Shown: positions 38,071 through 46,456 of the stretch, piece after piece
Numbering within the stretch: position 1 is the first letter of the stretch
How the letters are laid out: each line of letters starts with the position of its first letter
Origin: Pseudogulbenkiania sp.
Lineage (GTDB): Bacteria; Pseudomonadota; Gammaproteobacteria; Burkholderiales; Chromobacteriaceae
Length of the DNA stretch: 64,000 nucleotides
Direction of reading: 5' to 3'
NCBI GenBank assembly: GCA_018260425.1
Contig: JAGLBD010000001.1
Span: 124,001-188,000, forward strand
Translations under genes and position numbers: made by a program
Notes under the pieces: generated by a model
What the model saw: only the letters and a program-made list of their open reading frames with translations
What the model was told of the DNA's origin: nothing
The model's database searches: none

Positions 38071-38853
38071 ATGCTGTTCTCTCCGCTCAATCCGCCTGTT
38101 CGCCGCTGGCACACTCAACGGGTGTGGATTATCGGCGCCTCCAGTGGCATCGGGGCCGCGCTGGCACAGCGTCTGCTGGCCTGCGGCGCAGAGGTCGTGC
38201 TGTCTGCCCGTTACCCGTCATCGTTGACGAAGGTGGCCGATGGCCACCCCAAGGCGATGGTGCTGCCCATGGATGCGTGCGACCCCGCGGCCTGGCAGAG
38301 CAGCTGGGCGACACTGCTTGAGCGTGAGTGCCTGCCCGATCTGGTGATCGTGTGTGCCGCAGACTACCGTCCCGAGCACTGTTGGGATGTGCGGGCGGAC
38401 ACCGTCCGGCATACCTTGGCCACCAATCTGGCCAGTGTCTATTTTGGTCTGGAAACCATCCTGCCGGCGATGATGGCACGCCGCTCCGGCGGTATTGCAC
38501 TGGTGGCGAGCGTGGCGGGTTATATCGGTTTGCCGGGGGCCTGTGTCTATGGCCCGGGCAAGGCCGCCTTGATCAATCTGGCCGAATTGCTATACGCCGA
38601 ACTGCGGCAACACGGCATTGCCGTGTACCTGATCAACCCCGGTTTCGTTGCCACGCGGCTGACGGCGAAGAACCGCTTTGCCATGCCGGCACTACTGACC
38701 CCCGAGCAGGCCGCAGGGCATATCGTGGGCGGACTGGAGCGTGGCCGGTTCGAGATTCATTTTCCTTACAGGTTTACCACATGGATAAAAGTGTTGAGAC
38801 TGATGCCGTACCGGCTGAGACTGCCGCTATTGCAGCGACTGGCGCGTCCCTGA
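38071..38853 (+). CDS. Short-chain dehydrogenase/reductase
   Basis: A 260-residue SDR with NAD(P)-binding VWIIGASSGIGAALAQRLL (about residues 12-30), serine in ALVASVAGYIGLPG, and the catalytic Tyr-x-x-x-Lys in YGPGKAALINLAELLYAEL (about 163-181). Position in the cluster suggests reduction or oxidation of a modified acyl-lipid intermediate; the substrate is unknown. It lies three bases downstream of the DUF3833 gene, and its last 73 bases overlap the NTF2-like gene in another frame. Confidence 0.88.
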   Translation: MLFSPLNPPVRRWHTQRVWIIGASSGIGAALAQRLLACGAEVVLSARYPSSLTKVADGHPKAMVLPMDACDPAAWQSSWATLLERECLPDLVIVCAADYRPEHCWDVRADTVRHTLATNLASVYFGLETILPAMMARRSGGIALVASVAGYIGLPGACVYGPGKAALINLAELLYAELRQHGIAVYLINPGFVATRLTAKNRFAMPALLTPEQAAGHIVGGLERGRFEIHFPYRFTTWIKVLRLMPYRLRLPLLQRLARP

Positions 38854-39287
38854 GGGCCCGACTCGCGGCATTGGCGGACTGGTATGCCGGTCTGACACCG
38901 GAAACCCTGTCCCGGCTCGATGAGTTCTATCATGCCTCGGCGCGGTTCAAGGACCCGTTCAATACCGTGAATAGCCGGGAGGGCATACGGCAAATCTTCG
39001 AGCATATGTTCGCCAAACTCGATCAGCCCACCTTCGTGGTGCAGGAACAATTGCTGGATGGTCGACAGGCTTTTCTGGTCTGGCAGTTTCAGTTCAGTCT
39101 GCGCGGCCGGCGCTATAGCCTGCAGGGGGGGAGCCATTTGCGCTTCGATGAACTCGGATACGTGACCGAGCATCGTGATTATTGGGATTCTGCCGAAGAG
39201 CTGCTGCACAAACTGCCGTTGATTGGCCCGCCATTGCGAGCCGTGCGCCGCTTGCTGTCGGTGCGCGACGATGCACGTCACTCATGA
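38781..39287 (+). CDS. NTF2-like (SnoaL-type) protein
   Basis: A 168-residue protein resembling the nuclear-transport-factor-2 cone fold: ADWYAGLTPETLSRLDEFYH, ARFKDPFNTVNSREGIRQIF, FVVQEQLLDGRQAFLVWQFQ and GGSHLRFDELGYVTEHRDYW, the last being the family's terminal strand pattern. Such proteins serve as small isomerases, hydratases or binding partners. It is the last gene of the lipid-modification cluster and starts inside the SDR gene (73-base overlap), preceded by ACAGG. The overlap is unusually long but the protein match is convincing. Confidence 0.8.
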   Translation: MDKSVETDAVPAETAAIAATGASLRARLAALADWYAGLTPETLSRLDEFYHASARFKDPFNTVNSREGIRQIFEHMFAKLDQPTFVVQEQLLDGRQAFLVWQFQFSLRGRRYSLQGGSHLRFDELGYVTEHRDYWDSAEELLHKLPLIGPPLRAVRRLLSVRDDARHS

Positions 39288-39359
39288 TATTCACAACGCC
39301 GATCGCATTGGGCTGAAGAGTCAGCTCGACAGTGGGGTTGGCATAACACGACACCTTCA

Positions 39360-40343
39360 ATGACAACAGTAAAATCAATCGCCGTCATCGGTGCCGGTCT
39401 GGCCGGTTTGGCATGTGCAAAACAACTGCAGGCCGCCGGTCTGTCTGTGACGGTATTCGAAAAAAGCCGTGGTACGGGTGGTCGCTTGTGCACGCGGCGC
39501 GGCGCGGACTGGCAAGCCGATCATGGCGCGCAATATTTTACGGCCCGCACTCTGGCGTTTCGTGAGCAGGTCGATGTCTGGCTGGCGGCGGGAGTGGTGG
39601 CACGCTGGTCACCCGAGATCACGGTGTTTGGCGCGGTGCGGTCCAACACGCAAGAGACGCCTGCCCGGTATGTCGGTGTGCCCGGCATGTCGGCACCGGC
39701 CAAGGCGCTGGCGGACGGGCTGCTTATCCACAACGGCTATACCGTCAAACAGCTGGAGCAGGATGCGGCAGGCTGGCGGATTGCGACCGTCGAGCATGGC
39801 TGGCTGGACGAACGCTATTCCGGGCTCATTGTCGCGGTGCCGGCCCCGCAGGCTACGCCATTGCTGGCGACCATCAGCCCGACGCTCGCCGGGGTGGCGG
39901 CGCGAACCCGCATGACCCCCAGCTGGACGCTGCTGGCACAGTTCGATGACCGCGTCGCGTTGCCCTTCGATGCGGCCTTCGTCAATGAAGGCCCGTTACG
40001 CTGGCTGGCGAGAAACAGCAGCAAACCGGCGCGTCAGGGGCAGGAAAGCTGGGTGATCCAGGCCACGGCGACGTGGAGCGAGGCGCATCTGGAGGATACA
40101 CCGGACGACGTTGCCCGCGACCTGCTTGAGGCGTTCCGGGCGTTAGGCGGCCCCGAGCCTCTCGCCGTCAGCATGCATCGCTGGCGTTACGCCGACTGCC
40201 AAGCGGAGACCTTCGGCAGCGTCTGGGATAGCGGCTTGAAGGTGGGCTTGTGCGGTGACTGGCTGCATGGCGGCAAGGTCGAGGGGGCCTGGCTCAGCGG
40301 GCGGCATCTTGCCGCCACGCTGCTGGAGAGCCTGGGAGACTAA
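39360..40343 (+). CDS. Renalase-like NAD(P)/FAD-dependent amine oxidase
   Basis: A 327-residue flavoprotein of the COG3380 type: the N-terminal dinucleotide site IAVIGAGLAGLACAKQLQ (about residues 7-24), FEKSRGTGGRLCTRR and WQADHGAQYFTAR, which is characteristic of renalase-type proteins. Near the C-terminus stand MHRWRYA and GLCGDWLHGGKVEGAWLSGR, the FAD-contacting block. Bacterial renalases oxidise isomeric forms of beta-NAD(P)H; whether this one does is unproven. It is 72 bases after the NTF2-like gene and may be separately transcribed. Its stop codon overlaps the stop of convergent thiD. Confidence 0.82.
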   Translation: MTTVKSIAVIGAGLAGLACAKQLQAAGLSVTVFEKSRGTGGRLCTRRGADWQADHGAQYFTARTLAFREQVDVWLAAGVVARWSPEITVFGAVRSNTQETPARYVGVPGMSAPAKALADGLLIHNGYTVKQLEQDAAGWRIATVEHGWLDERYSGLIVAVPAPQATPLLATISPTLAGVAARTRMTPSWTLLAQFDDRVALPFDAAFVNEGPLRWLARNSSKPARQGQESWVIQATATWSEAHLEDTPDDVARDLLEAFRALGGPEPLAVSMHRWRYADCQAETFGSVWDSGLKVGLCGDWLHGGKVEGAWLSGRHLAATLLESLGD

Positions 40344-41155
40344 GTACGGCAGAGGGCCGGCCAGAGTGCATGAAAATGATGAACCGGGCCGATGCCGTGT
40401 CCGATGTTCAGTTCGTCGGCATGGCGTAGTGCTTCGGTCAGCCAGTCTTTGGCCGCCTGGATTGTCGCGACCCAGTCGTCGTGGCGCGGATACAGTGCCG
40501 CCAGTGCCGCCGACAGGGTGCAACCGGTGCCGTGGGTGTTGCGGGTCGCGAGCCGCCCGGCCCGGAATGCATGGACGCCCTGTGGCGTGACCAGCCAGTC
40601 GGTAGCGTCGGCATCATCGCGATGCCCCCCCTTCATCAGTACCCGCTGGCAACCGGCCTGTAGCAGAGCCTGACCTTGCCAAACCATCTCCTCGTCGGTA
40701 CGGGCGACAGCGCAGTTCAGCAAGGCGGCCGCTTCCGGCAGATTGGGCGTGACCAGCGACGCCAGCGGCAACAGCCGGGTCCGGAGTGCGGCGATGGCCT
40801 CTTGCTGCAACAGTGCCTGTCCGCCTTTGGCGATCATCACCGGATCCAGCACGATGCAGGGCAATGTCCGTTGCTGCAAACCATCGGCCACCGCGGCGAT
40901 CACATCGGCGTCGGCCAGCATGCCGATCTTTACGGCGTCGATGCGGATATCGTCCAGCACCGCCGAGAGTTGCGCTGCGATGAAGTCCGCCGGTATCGCA
41001 TGAATACCGTGTACGCCGAGGGTATTCTGGGCCGTCAGGGCGGTGATGACGCTGCAGCCATAGGCACCCAGCGCGCTAAAGGTTTTAAGGTCGGCCTGGA
41101 TGCCGGCGCCGCCACCGCTGTCCGAGCCGGCTATCGTCAAGGTGTGGGGAATCAT
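40340..41155 (-). CDS. thiD: Hydroxymethylpyrimidine/phosphomethylpyrimidine kinase ThiD
   Basis: ThiD phosphorylates HMP and HMP-P to HMP-PP for thiamine synthesis and salvage. The 271-residue ribokinase-fold protein starts [20 protein letters not shown]. It continues [35 protein letters not shown], and the anion-hole/catalytic block [17 protein letters not shown] near residue 207. It is the last gene of the thiMED string, overlapping thiE by four bases. Confidence 0.96.
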   Translation of the reverse strand: MIPHTLTIAGSDSGGGAGIQADLKTFSALGAYGCSVITALTAQNTLGVHGIHAIPADFIAAQLSAVLDDIRIDAVKIGMLADADVIAAVADGLQQRTLPCIVLDPVMIAKGGQALLQQEAIAALRTRLLPLASLVTPNLPEAAALLNCAVARTDEEMVWQGQALLQAGCQRVLMKGGHRDDADATDWLVTPQGVHAFRAGRLATRNTHGTGCTLSAALAALYPRHDDWVATIQAAKDWLTEALRHADELNIGHGIGPVHHFHALWPALCRT

Positions 41156-41793
41156 TGAGAGCGTCCTGTCGCGATCGCATCACGAAAAAGTCTGCACTGG
41201 GTGTCCGGGTGGGCTGACTGGCAAATGGCCGACACAACGGCAATGCCGTCGGCGCCGGCGCGAATGACATCACGGGTGGTGTCGGGGGTGATGCCGCCGA
41301 TGGCGACGACCGGCAACGGCTTGCTCTGCATGAGTGCCGCGAAGCTGTCCAGACCGATGGCCGGATCGGCATCCGGTTTGGTGGCGGTGGCAAAGACCGG
41401 GCCGACACCCAGGTAGTTCGCGCCTTGCCCGGAACTGTCGGCCAGTTGCTGCCGGTTGGACACCGACAGACCAATGATCGCTTCGTTGCCAAGCCATTCG
41501 CGTGCCAGCGCTACCGGCAAGTCGCTCTGGCCGAGATGCACGCCGTCGGCATGGCAGGCCATGGCCACGTCCAGATGGTCATTGATGATCAAGGGCACTG
41601 TGGCGTGGCGGCATATCGGCAATACACGTTCGGCCAGCGTCAGTAGCTTGCGTTTCTTCCAGGCGGGGGCACGAAGCTGCAGACAGGTCACGCCGGAGGC
41701 GATGGCCACGGTGGCGAGATGGACTGCCGGGTCGACTCCACCGGCCATGTCCGGGTCCAGTACCAGGTACAGCGAGAGATCCAGTAGTTTCAC
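41152..41793 (-). CDS. thiE: Thiamine-phosphate synthase ThiE
   Basis: ThiE joins HMP-PP and thiazole phosphate to thiamine phosphate. The 213-residue TIM-barrel protein has [36 protein letters not shown] (the pyrophosphate-binding strand and loop, about residues 68-89), [18 protein letters not shown] (about 124-141), VVAIGGITP and [11 protein letters not shown]. It overlaps thiM and thiD by four bases each. Confidence 0.96.
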   Translation of the reverse strand: MKLLDLSLYLVLDPDMAGGVDPAVHLATVAIASGVTCLQLRAPAWKKRKLLTLAERVLPICRHATVPLIINDHLDVAMACHADGVHLGQSDLPVALAREWLGNEAIIGLSVSNRQQLADSSGQGANYLGVGPVFATATKPDADPAIGLDSFAALMQSKPLPVVAIGGITPDTTRDVIRAGADGIAVVSAICQSAHPDTQCRLFRDAIATGRSQ

Positions 41794-42584
41794 AGGCCGT
41801 CCTCAAGCGTGGCGGCATCCATGGCAAACAGGCCGTCAAGAAACAAGGGAACAAAGCTGCCGGGGCCATTCGCCTGTCGTGCCGCATTCTTGCCCGCAAC
41901 GGCCATGACGGCGCAGGCGCTGGCCACGGCATCGAGAGGGGCGCCACCGGTCGCGAGAAAGGCCGCCACGACCGTGGACAAGGCGCAACCGGTTCCGGTA
42001 ACCCGTGTCATCAGCGGGTCGCCGCTGTGAATGGCGATGACTCTATCGCCATCGCAGATGTAGTCCGTCGCTCCGGTTACGGCGACAATGGCCCCGGTGC
42101 GGCTGGCCAGCCGCTGTGCCGCATCCAGTGCTTCCTCGCTGCCATTCAGACTATCCACCCCACGTCCCTGGCTGGCCGTGCCGGCCAATGCCATGATTTC
42201 GGCGGCATTGCCACGAATGGCGGCCGGGCGCAGCGCCAGCAGTTCTTCGCATAATGTGGTCCGGTAGCCCAGTGCTCCGGCAGCGACCGGGTCGAGAACC
42301 CAAGGCACCGCGTGGTCGCGGGCAGTGAGGGCGGCGAGTCGCATGGCGTCGGCCTGGGGGGCGGTCAGGGTGCCGACATTCAGTGAGACCGCCTGGGCGA
42401 TCCGGGCAAATTCGGCCACTTCCTCGACGGCCGTAATCATGGCCGGGGCGGCACCCAGAGCCAACAACACATTGGCGGTGAAACCGGTGACGACATCGTT
42501 GGTGATGATATGCACCAGCGGAGCGCGTTCGCGCAGGCGGGTCAGATGATGAATGGCGCGGTGCGCCGGCAGAGCGTGTGGCAT
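41790..42584 (-). CDS. thiM: Hydroxyethylthiazole kinase ThiM
   Basis: ThiM phosphorylates salvaged hydroxyethylthiazole. The 264-residue protein has the signature [26 protein letters not shown] near residue 25, [13 protein letters not shown], and [17 protein letters not shown] with the catalytic cysteine (about 194-210). The start ATG 42584 has CGGGAG just upstream. In the mRNA this GGGAG can pair with a CTCCC 15-20 bases earlier, as expected for a translation-controlling riboswitch. Together with thiE and thiD it forms a salvage operon; no thiC or thiG is in the window. Confidence 0.95.
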   Translation of the reverse strand: MPHALPAHRAIHHLTRLRERAPLVHIITNDVVTGFTANVLLALGAAPAMITAVEEVAEFARIAQAVSLNVGTLTAPQADAMRLAALTARDHAVPWVLDPVAAGALGYRTTLCEELLALRPAAIRGNAAEIMALAGTASQGRGVDSLNGSEEALDAAQRLASRTGAIVAVTGATDYICDGDRVIAIHSGDPLMTRVTGTGCALSTVVAAFLATGGAPLDAVASACAVMAVAGKNAARQANGPGSFVPLFLDGLFAMDAATLEDGL

Positions 42585-42635
42585 GGTTTCTCCCGTGAGC
42601 AACAGGCAGGGAGGACGGCATGCAGGCATTCCGTC

Positions 42636-42712
42636 GTGAACTCCCTACGCTGGCATGATCCAGATCAGGTGCAACGGGTATGTCTCAGCCGCCAGTGCGG
42701 CACCCCGGTCAC
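42636..42712 (-). ncRNA. TPP riboswitch (THI element)
   Basis: On the minus strand the conserved THI-box elements appear in order: GGGGTGCC, GGCTGAGA, ACCCGTTGCACCTGATC and GCCAGCGTAGGGA. These are the pyrimidine- and pyrophosphate-sensor helices. The element lies about 55 bases before the thiM start. Downstream, CTCCC (42613-42609) can pair with the thiM Shine-Dalgarno GGGAG (42594-42590), so TPP binding probably blocks translation. Confidence 0.96.
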
Positions 42713-42773
42713 GTTGATGGCATTGTGTCTCGCACCACTGCACTCGTCAATTGTCGTGCTGTCCGGCGACTTG

Positions 42774-42793
42774 CGTTAGAGTGAACTCTAACG
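42774..42793. promoter_or_regulatory. MerR-type operator palindrome
   Basis: CGTTAGAGT-GA-ACTCTAACG is a perfect 9-bp-arm palindrome. The TTAGAGT-N2-ACTCTAA core is typical of MerR-family operators set in a long-spaced promoter. It lies 20 bases before the merR start and about 60 bases from the TPP riboswitch of the divergent thi operon. Confidence 0.8.
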
Positions 42794-42812
42794 TTTACCC
42801 TGTGTGTCGACC

Positions 42813-43277
42813 ATGCTAACCATTCAACAGATGGCACGTGAGACCGGACTGTCGGTTCATACGCTGCGTTATTACGAGAAAATCGGCCTGATTGATCCGG
42901 TTCCGCGCGGACCGGGCGGGCAGCGCCGTTATCGCGACAGTGACCAGCGCTGGATTGCGTTTTTGTTGCGCTTGCGGGATACCGGCATGTCGGTGGCCGA
43001 CATGCAGCGTTATGCCGACTGGCGACGACAGGGACAGGTCGCGGCAAGCCTGATGGCACGGCGCGAGCTGCTCGAGTCGCACAGAGAGGCACTGCTGGAG
43101 CATATGCGGATCTTGACCGGAACCCTCGCGGTGCTGGACGACAAGATTGCCGTGTATCGGGAATGGGAAGCAGCGGCAGGTAATCCGAATCATGACGACA
43201 GGAGTCAAGCATGTCCCGCATCCCCCACGCAGTCCCAGCCCCCGCTTCACGTTACGAACGAGGCCTTGCCCGACTGA
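42813..43277 (+). CDS. MerR-family transcriptional regulator
   Basis: A 154-residue regulator. The N-terminal winged helix (LTIQQMARETGLSVHTLRYY, EKIGLIDPVPRGPGGQRRY) is of the redox/aldehyde-responsive type. The effector-binding helix follows, to about residue 120. No cysteine pair typical of metal-sensing MerR proteins is present. ATG 42813 is chosen; GTG 42804 is possible. Its 3' end overlaps the next gene by 67 bases in another frame, implying co-expression. The operator just upstream suggests autoregulation. Confidence 0.88.
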   Translation: MLTIQQMARETGLSVHTLRYYEKIGLIDPVPRGPGGQRRYRDSDQRWIAFLLRLRDTGMSVADMQRYADWRRQGQVAASLMARRELLESHREALLEHMRILTGTLAVLDDKIAVYREWEAAAGNPNHDDRSQACPASPTQSQPPLHVTNEALPD

Positions 43278-43945
43278 ACGAAGTCGATGGCACGGCTGGG
43301 GTCAATGTCATCAACGCCTTGCAGGGACTGGCTCCCGATCTGGCACGCTACATCATCGAGTTCGGCTTTGGCGATGTGTACGACCGGCCCGGCCTGAGTT
43401 TGCCGGAGCGGGAATTGGTCACGCTGGGGGCTCTGGCGGCGCTGGGGCATGCCTCGCCCCAGTTGAAGGTTCATGTTCATGCGGCGCTCAACGTCGGCTT
43501 GACGCGTGAGGCCGTTGTCGAAGCCCTGATTCAGGTTTCGCTGTATGCCGGGTTTCCTGCCGCATTGAATGCCTTGTTTGCCGCCCGGGAGGTGTTTGAT
43601 GCGCAGGAAGTACTGACCGATTCTTCTGCCCCGCTGGCGATTGCCCGGTGCTTTGTCGCCGGCCTCGCTCAAGGACGGTTTGCCAGGGAGTTGCTGGGCG
43701 AGGTTCCCGAGTGGTACGTGCCGGGCCGCTCCGAGCCGCTGCAGGATGCGATGGCGGTGTGGACGGCATTGCAGGCGGCCGCTGGTGGACGGGAGTGGCA
43801 CGCGTTGCAGTATGTCGACACGGGCTCGGCGGTCTGGGTTCAGGGGGAGTGGCATGAGGCGGCCGCGCCGGGAATCCTGTTCATGATGACGCTGGATATC
43901 CGGCACGGAAAAATCTGCCGGGGGCGGCTGTATGTCGGTCAATGA
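43211..43945 (+). CDS. Carboxymuconolactone-decarboxylase-like protein fused to a SnoaL-like domain
   Basis: A 244-residue two-domain protein. Residues about 20-130 are a CMD/AhpD-like helical domain (GLSLPERELVTLGALAALG, LKVHVHAALNVGLTREAVVE, LYAGFPAALNALFAAREVF). It lacks the Cys-x-x-Cys pair of AhpD peroxidase partners, so it is the gamma-CMD type. Residues about 140-244 look like a small SnoaL/NTF2-type domain (WVQGEWHEAAAPGILFMMTL, DIRHGKICRGRLYVG). AGGAG stands before the ATG. It probably acts in aromatic or aldehyde metabolism under the MerR regulator (inference). Confidence 0.78.
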   Translation: MSRIPHAVPAPASRYERGLARLNEVDGTAGVNVINALQGLAPDLARYIIEFGFGDVYDRPGLSLPERELVTLGALAALGHASPQLKVHVHAALNVGLTREAVVEALIQVSLYAGFPAALNALFAAREVFDAQEVLTDSSAPLAIARCFVAGLAQGRFARELLGEVPEWYVPGRSEPLQDAMAVWTALQAAAGGREWHALQYVDTGSAVWVQGEWHEAAAPGILFMMTLDIRHGKICRGRLYVGQ

Positions 43946-44004
43946 CTTGTCAGCCTGCCGTGATATTAGGACAATTTGCCGCCATTACCCATCAGGAGCA
44001 AGCA

Positions 44005-44346
44005 ATGTTTGAAGAGTTGATCGTGGAAGATCTGGTGGCCGGCGACGGTAAGATCGTCGTCAAAGGGGCGTTGATCACCGCCCACTACACCGGCTGGCTG
44101 GCCGATGGAACCCGTTTCGAGTCGTCCCATGATCGTGGCAAGCCGTTTCAGTGCGTGATTGGCACCGGGCGGGTCATCAAAGGCTGGGATCAGGGGCTGA
44201 TGGGCATGCAGGTGGGCGGGAAACGCCGCTTGAGCGTTCCAGCCCGTCTGGCGTACGGCGAGCGTGCTATCGGTGACCGTATCAAACCGAACTCCGACCT
44301 GGTTTTCGAGATCGAATTGCTGGAGGTGTTGACCCGGGACGATTGA
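44005..44346 (+). CDS. FKBP-type peptidyl-prolyl cis-trans isomerase
   Basis: A 113-residue single-domain cytoplasmic FKBP. It shows VKGALITAHYTGWLADGTRFESSHDRGKP in the first half, then VIKGWDQGLMGMQVGGKRRL (about residues 57-76) and PARLAYGERAIGDRIKPNSDLVFEIELLEV, covering the conserved active-site aromatic and acidic residues. There is no signal peptide and no inserted chaperone flap as in SlyD. AGGAGCAAGCA precedes ATG 44005. It helps proline-limited folding. Confidence 0.93.
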   Translation: MFEELIVEDLVAGDGKIVVKGALITAHYTGWLADGTRFESSHDRGKPFQCVIGTGRVIKGWDQGLMGMQVGGKRRLSVPARLAYGERAIGDRIKPNSDLVFEIELLEVLTRDD

Positions 44347-44355
44347 CCGGGCGGG

Positions 44356-45501
44356 TCAGCGCGCCTGAATGACCAGCAAGGACACATCATCCTGTGCCGT
44401 CAGCCCATGGCGATGCTGACTCAATGCTTCCAGAATGCTGTCACCGATGCGGTCTGGCCAGCCGCGCCGGACCCCTCTTACCACGCCTTCGATGCCGAAC
44501 ATGACCCCTTCATCGTTCAGGGCCTCGGTGATGCCGTCCGAGCTGACCACCAACACATTACCCGGTTCCCAGCTACGCAGGTGCAAGGCGTTGTCGAACT
44601 GCTCTTCGGCCAGAATGCCCAGCGGCAAGTGATTGGAGGACAGGGCTTCGACGAATTCACCAGCAGCGTTGAAAATCAGCAGGCAAGGAATGCCGCCATT
44701 CCAGATCGACAGAATGCCGGTGGCGTGATCGATGGAGATCAGTGCCGCGGCGACAAAGCGTCCGGTCGGCAGCAGGTAGTTCAGTTTCTTGTTGATGCCG
44801 GCGGCCAGCAAGCTGGTGGAGAGATATTGCTTGACCAGATCATGAAAACTATCGATGGCAGGGAGGGCGCTGATGGCAGCCGTCAGCCCGTGTCCGGTGC
44901 AGTCGGCCAGCATGAAATGCTCGATGCCGGAGGGAGACTCGCTGCGGCAGATCAGATCGCCGTTAAAGTTTTCAGCGGGACTCAGGTGATGCCAGATATG
45001 CGGCAATTGAATCAAGGAGCGTTGACTGAGGCGCTGGATGAGTTCCAGTGCCAGGGCTTGTTCGATTTCGTTGGCTTCGTAGTATTTGGCCAAGCGCACG
45101 GCATCCAGGGCAATTTGGCGCTGCATGTCGGCAATACGCAGGAAAACGGCAATTTTGGCGGTCAGTAAATCATAGTTGACCGGTTTGCCGAGGTAATCAT
45201 CTCCCCCGGCAATCAGCCCGTTCAGTTGATGCTCATCCTCGGTATGGCTGGTCAGAAAAATGATGGGAACCCAATGATCGCCAAACCGTTCACGCAACTG
45301 GCGCGTGGTGTCCAGACCATCCAGGCCCGGCATTTCCACATCCATCAGAATCAGGTCGGGTTTATGCTGCCGGCAATAATCGAGCGCGGCATGGCCATTG
45401 GGGACCTCATGGCACCGGAAACCGGCCCTGTCGATGACCTGAGCGATCAGCCGACGGGTGATCTCGCAATCTTCAACCAGCAGAATGATAGGGGAGTTCA
45501 T
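44356..45501 (-). CDS. Response regulator with PP2C (SpoIIE-type) phosphatase output
   Basis: A 381-residue protein. The N-terminal receiver (IILLVEDCEITRRLIAQVID, phospho-acceptor Asp in LILMDVEMPGLDGLDTT, about residue 52, and Lys in YLGKPVNYDLL) is joined by a helical linker to a C-terminal PP2C/SpoIIE phosphatase domain (FNGDLICRSES, ADCTGHGLTAAISALPAI, VVSSDGITEALN, TAQDDVSLLVI). Metal-binding aspartates are present. Such proteins dephosphorylate anti-anti-sigma factors or similar STAS partners. None is encoded nearby. ATG 45501 is chosen; ATG 45534 would add 11 residues. Neither has a good ribosome site. Confidence 0.9.
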   Translation of the reverse strand: MNSPIILLVEDCEITRRLIAQVIDRAGFRCHEVPNGHAALDYCRQHKPDLILMDVEMPGLDGLDTTRQLRERFGDHWVPIIFLTSHTEDEHQLNGLIAGGDDYLGKPVNYDLLTAKIAVFLRIADMQRQIALDAVRLAKYYEANEIEQALALELIQRLSQRSLIQLPHIWHHLSPAENFNGDLICRSESPSGIEHFMLADCTGHGLTAAISALPAIDSFHDLVKQYLSTSLLAAGINKKLNYLLPTGRFVAAALISIDHATGILSIWNGGIPCLLIFNAAGEFVEALSSNHLPLGILAEEQFDNALHLRSWEPGNVLVVSSDGITEALNDEGVMFGIEGVVRGVRRGWPDRIGDSILEALSQHRHGLTAQDDVSLLVIQAR

Positions 45502-45534
45502 GGCTGTTGCGCCGAGTCCTGAGAGTGTCTTCAT

Positions 45535-45856
45535 TGGAGAACATTACTTGGTCATTATCGCTGGATGTCTCGGGATTTCAAGCTTGCGCTGGATGCGCTT
45601 AACACGAGGCGGTGTCAACACCGTTTAATGAAACATCGCTAAAGTCGAGTCGGGTTAGCGAGTCTGCGGAACATTTTCATGACGATTGGCGTGAAAGTGG
45701 CCCGGCGTCTCGTCGTTATCAATGTCAAAAATGTCTTGTTGGTGGTTTGGGTTCGCTAACTCGTCACACATTCGGTCGGTTTCATCCCTTGGATGGCCGA
45801 TCCTTTCTTTCTCTGGCCGGGGTATTTTCATCGGGCGGCCAGCCCTGCATACTGCC
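45535..45856. other. Intergenic region without a recognised gene
   Basis: About 320 bases with no convincing reading frame. It holds a loose inverted repeat, GTTAGCGAGT near 45654 and TTCGCTAACTCG near 45750. A short frame from 45566 (MSRDFKLALDALNT) faintly recalls transposase sequences but stops after 25 codons. The promoters of the divergent phosphatase gene and the nucleosidase-like gene must lie here. Confidence 0.45.
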
Positions 45857-46456
45857 ATGATGAATATCACCGTCCTGTTTCCCACGGCAACCGAAGCGAG
45901 CCTGTTCCGGCATGACTCGGTACGTACCGTCATCTCCGGGGTGGGTTTGAGTGCCACGGCCTACGCCACGTTAAAAACAATTCGCGATCACCGTCCGGAC
46001 TGGCTGATTCTGGCCGGCGTGGCGGGTGTCTACCCCCATGCCCCGCTGCAGATCGGCGATGTGGTGCTGGTCGAGTCGGAAGTCGAAGGCGATCTGGGCT
46101 TCTTTACGCCATCAGGCTTTACCCATCTTGCCCATTTGCCGATTGATATGGAGTTCGAGCGCCGTCATACGCTGGAATGCCCCTATCTTGACGGAATGGA
46201 GACCTTTCGCCGGGGGCGGAGTCTGTCGCTCAATGCCGCCATGTCTCCCTACGTCGATACCTCCACGGTGGATATCGAAAACATGGAAGGGGCGGCGTTC
46301 TTTCACGTCTGTCGCGAAGAACAGCAGCGTTTTCTCGAGCTGCGCGCCATTTCGAACGTGGTGCGCCCCGGCGACGATGACTGGGATTTACCCGGATCGG
46401 TCCAGGCGATGACCACGCAGCTGAATGTGTTGGTCGAGCGCCTGTTACACGGTTAG
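45857..46456 (+). CDS. Phosphorylase-superfamily nucleosidase, futalosine-hydrolase-like
   Basis: A 199-residue protein of the MTA/SAH nucleosidase-futalosine hydrolase superfamily. The start ITVLFPTATEASLF, the base-binding strand VISGVGLSATAYATLKTI, WLILAGVAGVYPHAPLQIGD and the catalytic-site block DIENMEGAAFFHVCREE (about residues 138-154, glutamate of the MEGA motif) are all visible, followed by LRAISNVV. The arrangement is nearest to MqnB of the futalosine menaquinone route, but no other mqn gene lies in the window, so another nucleoside substrate is possible. ATG 45857 or 45860 starts it. Its stop overlaps that of the convergent gene. Confidence 0.72.
   Translation: MMNITVLFPTATEASLFRHDSVRTVISGVGLSATAYATLKTIRDHRPDWLILAGVAGVYPHAPLQIGDVVLVESEVEGDLGFFTPSGFTHLAHLPIDMEFERRHTLECPYLDGMETFRRGRSLSLNAAMSPYVDTSTVDIENMEGAAFFHVCREEQQRFLELRAISNVVRPGDDDWDLPGSVQAMTTQLNVLVERLLHG

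Noticed and set aside
45566..45643. Short frame MSRDFKLALDALNT as a transposase fragment
   Set aside because: The resemblance is faint, it stops after 25 codons, and no inverted repeats or further fragments adjoin it.
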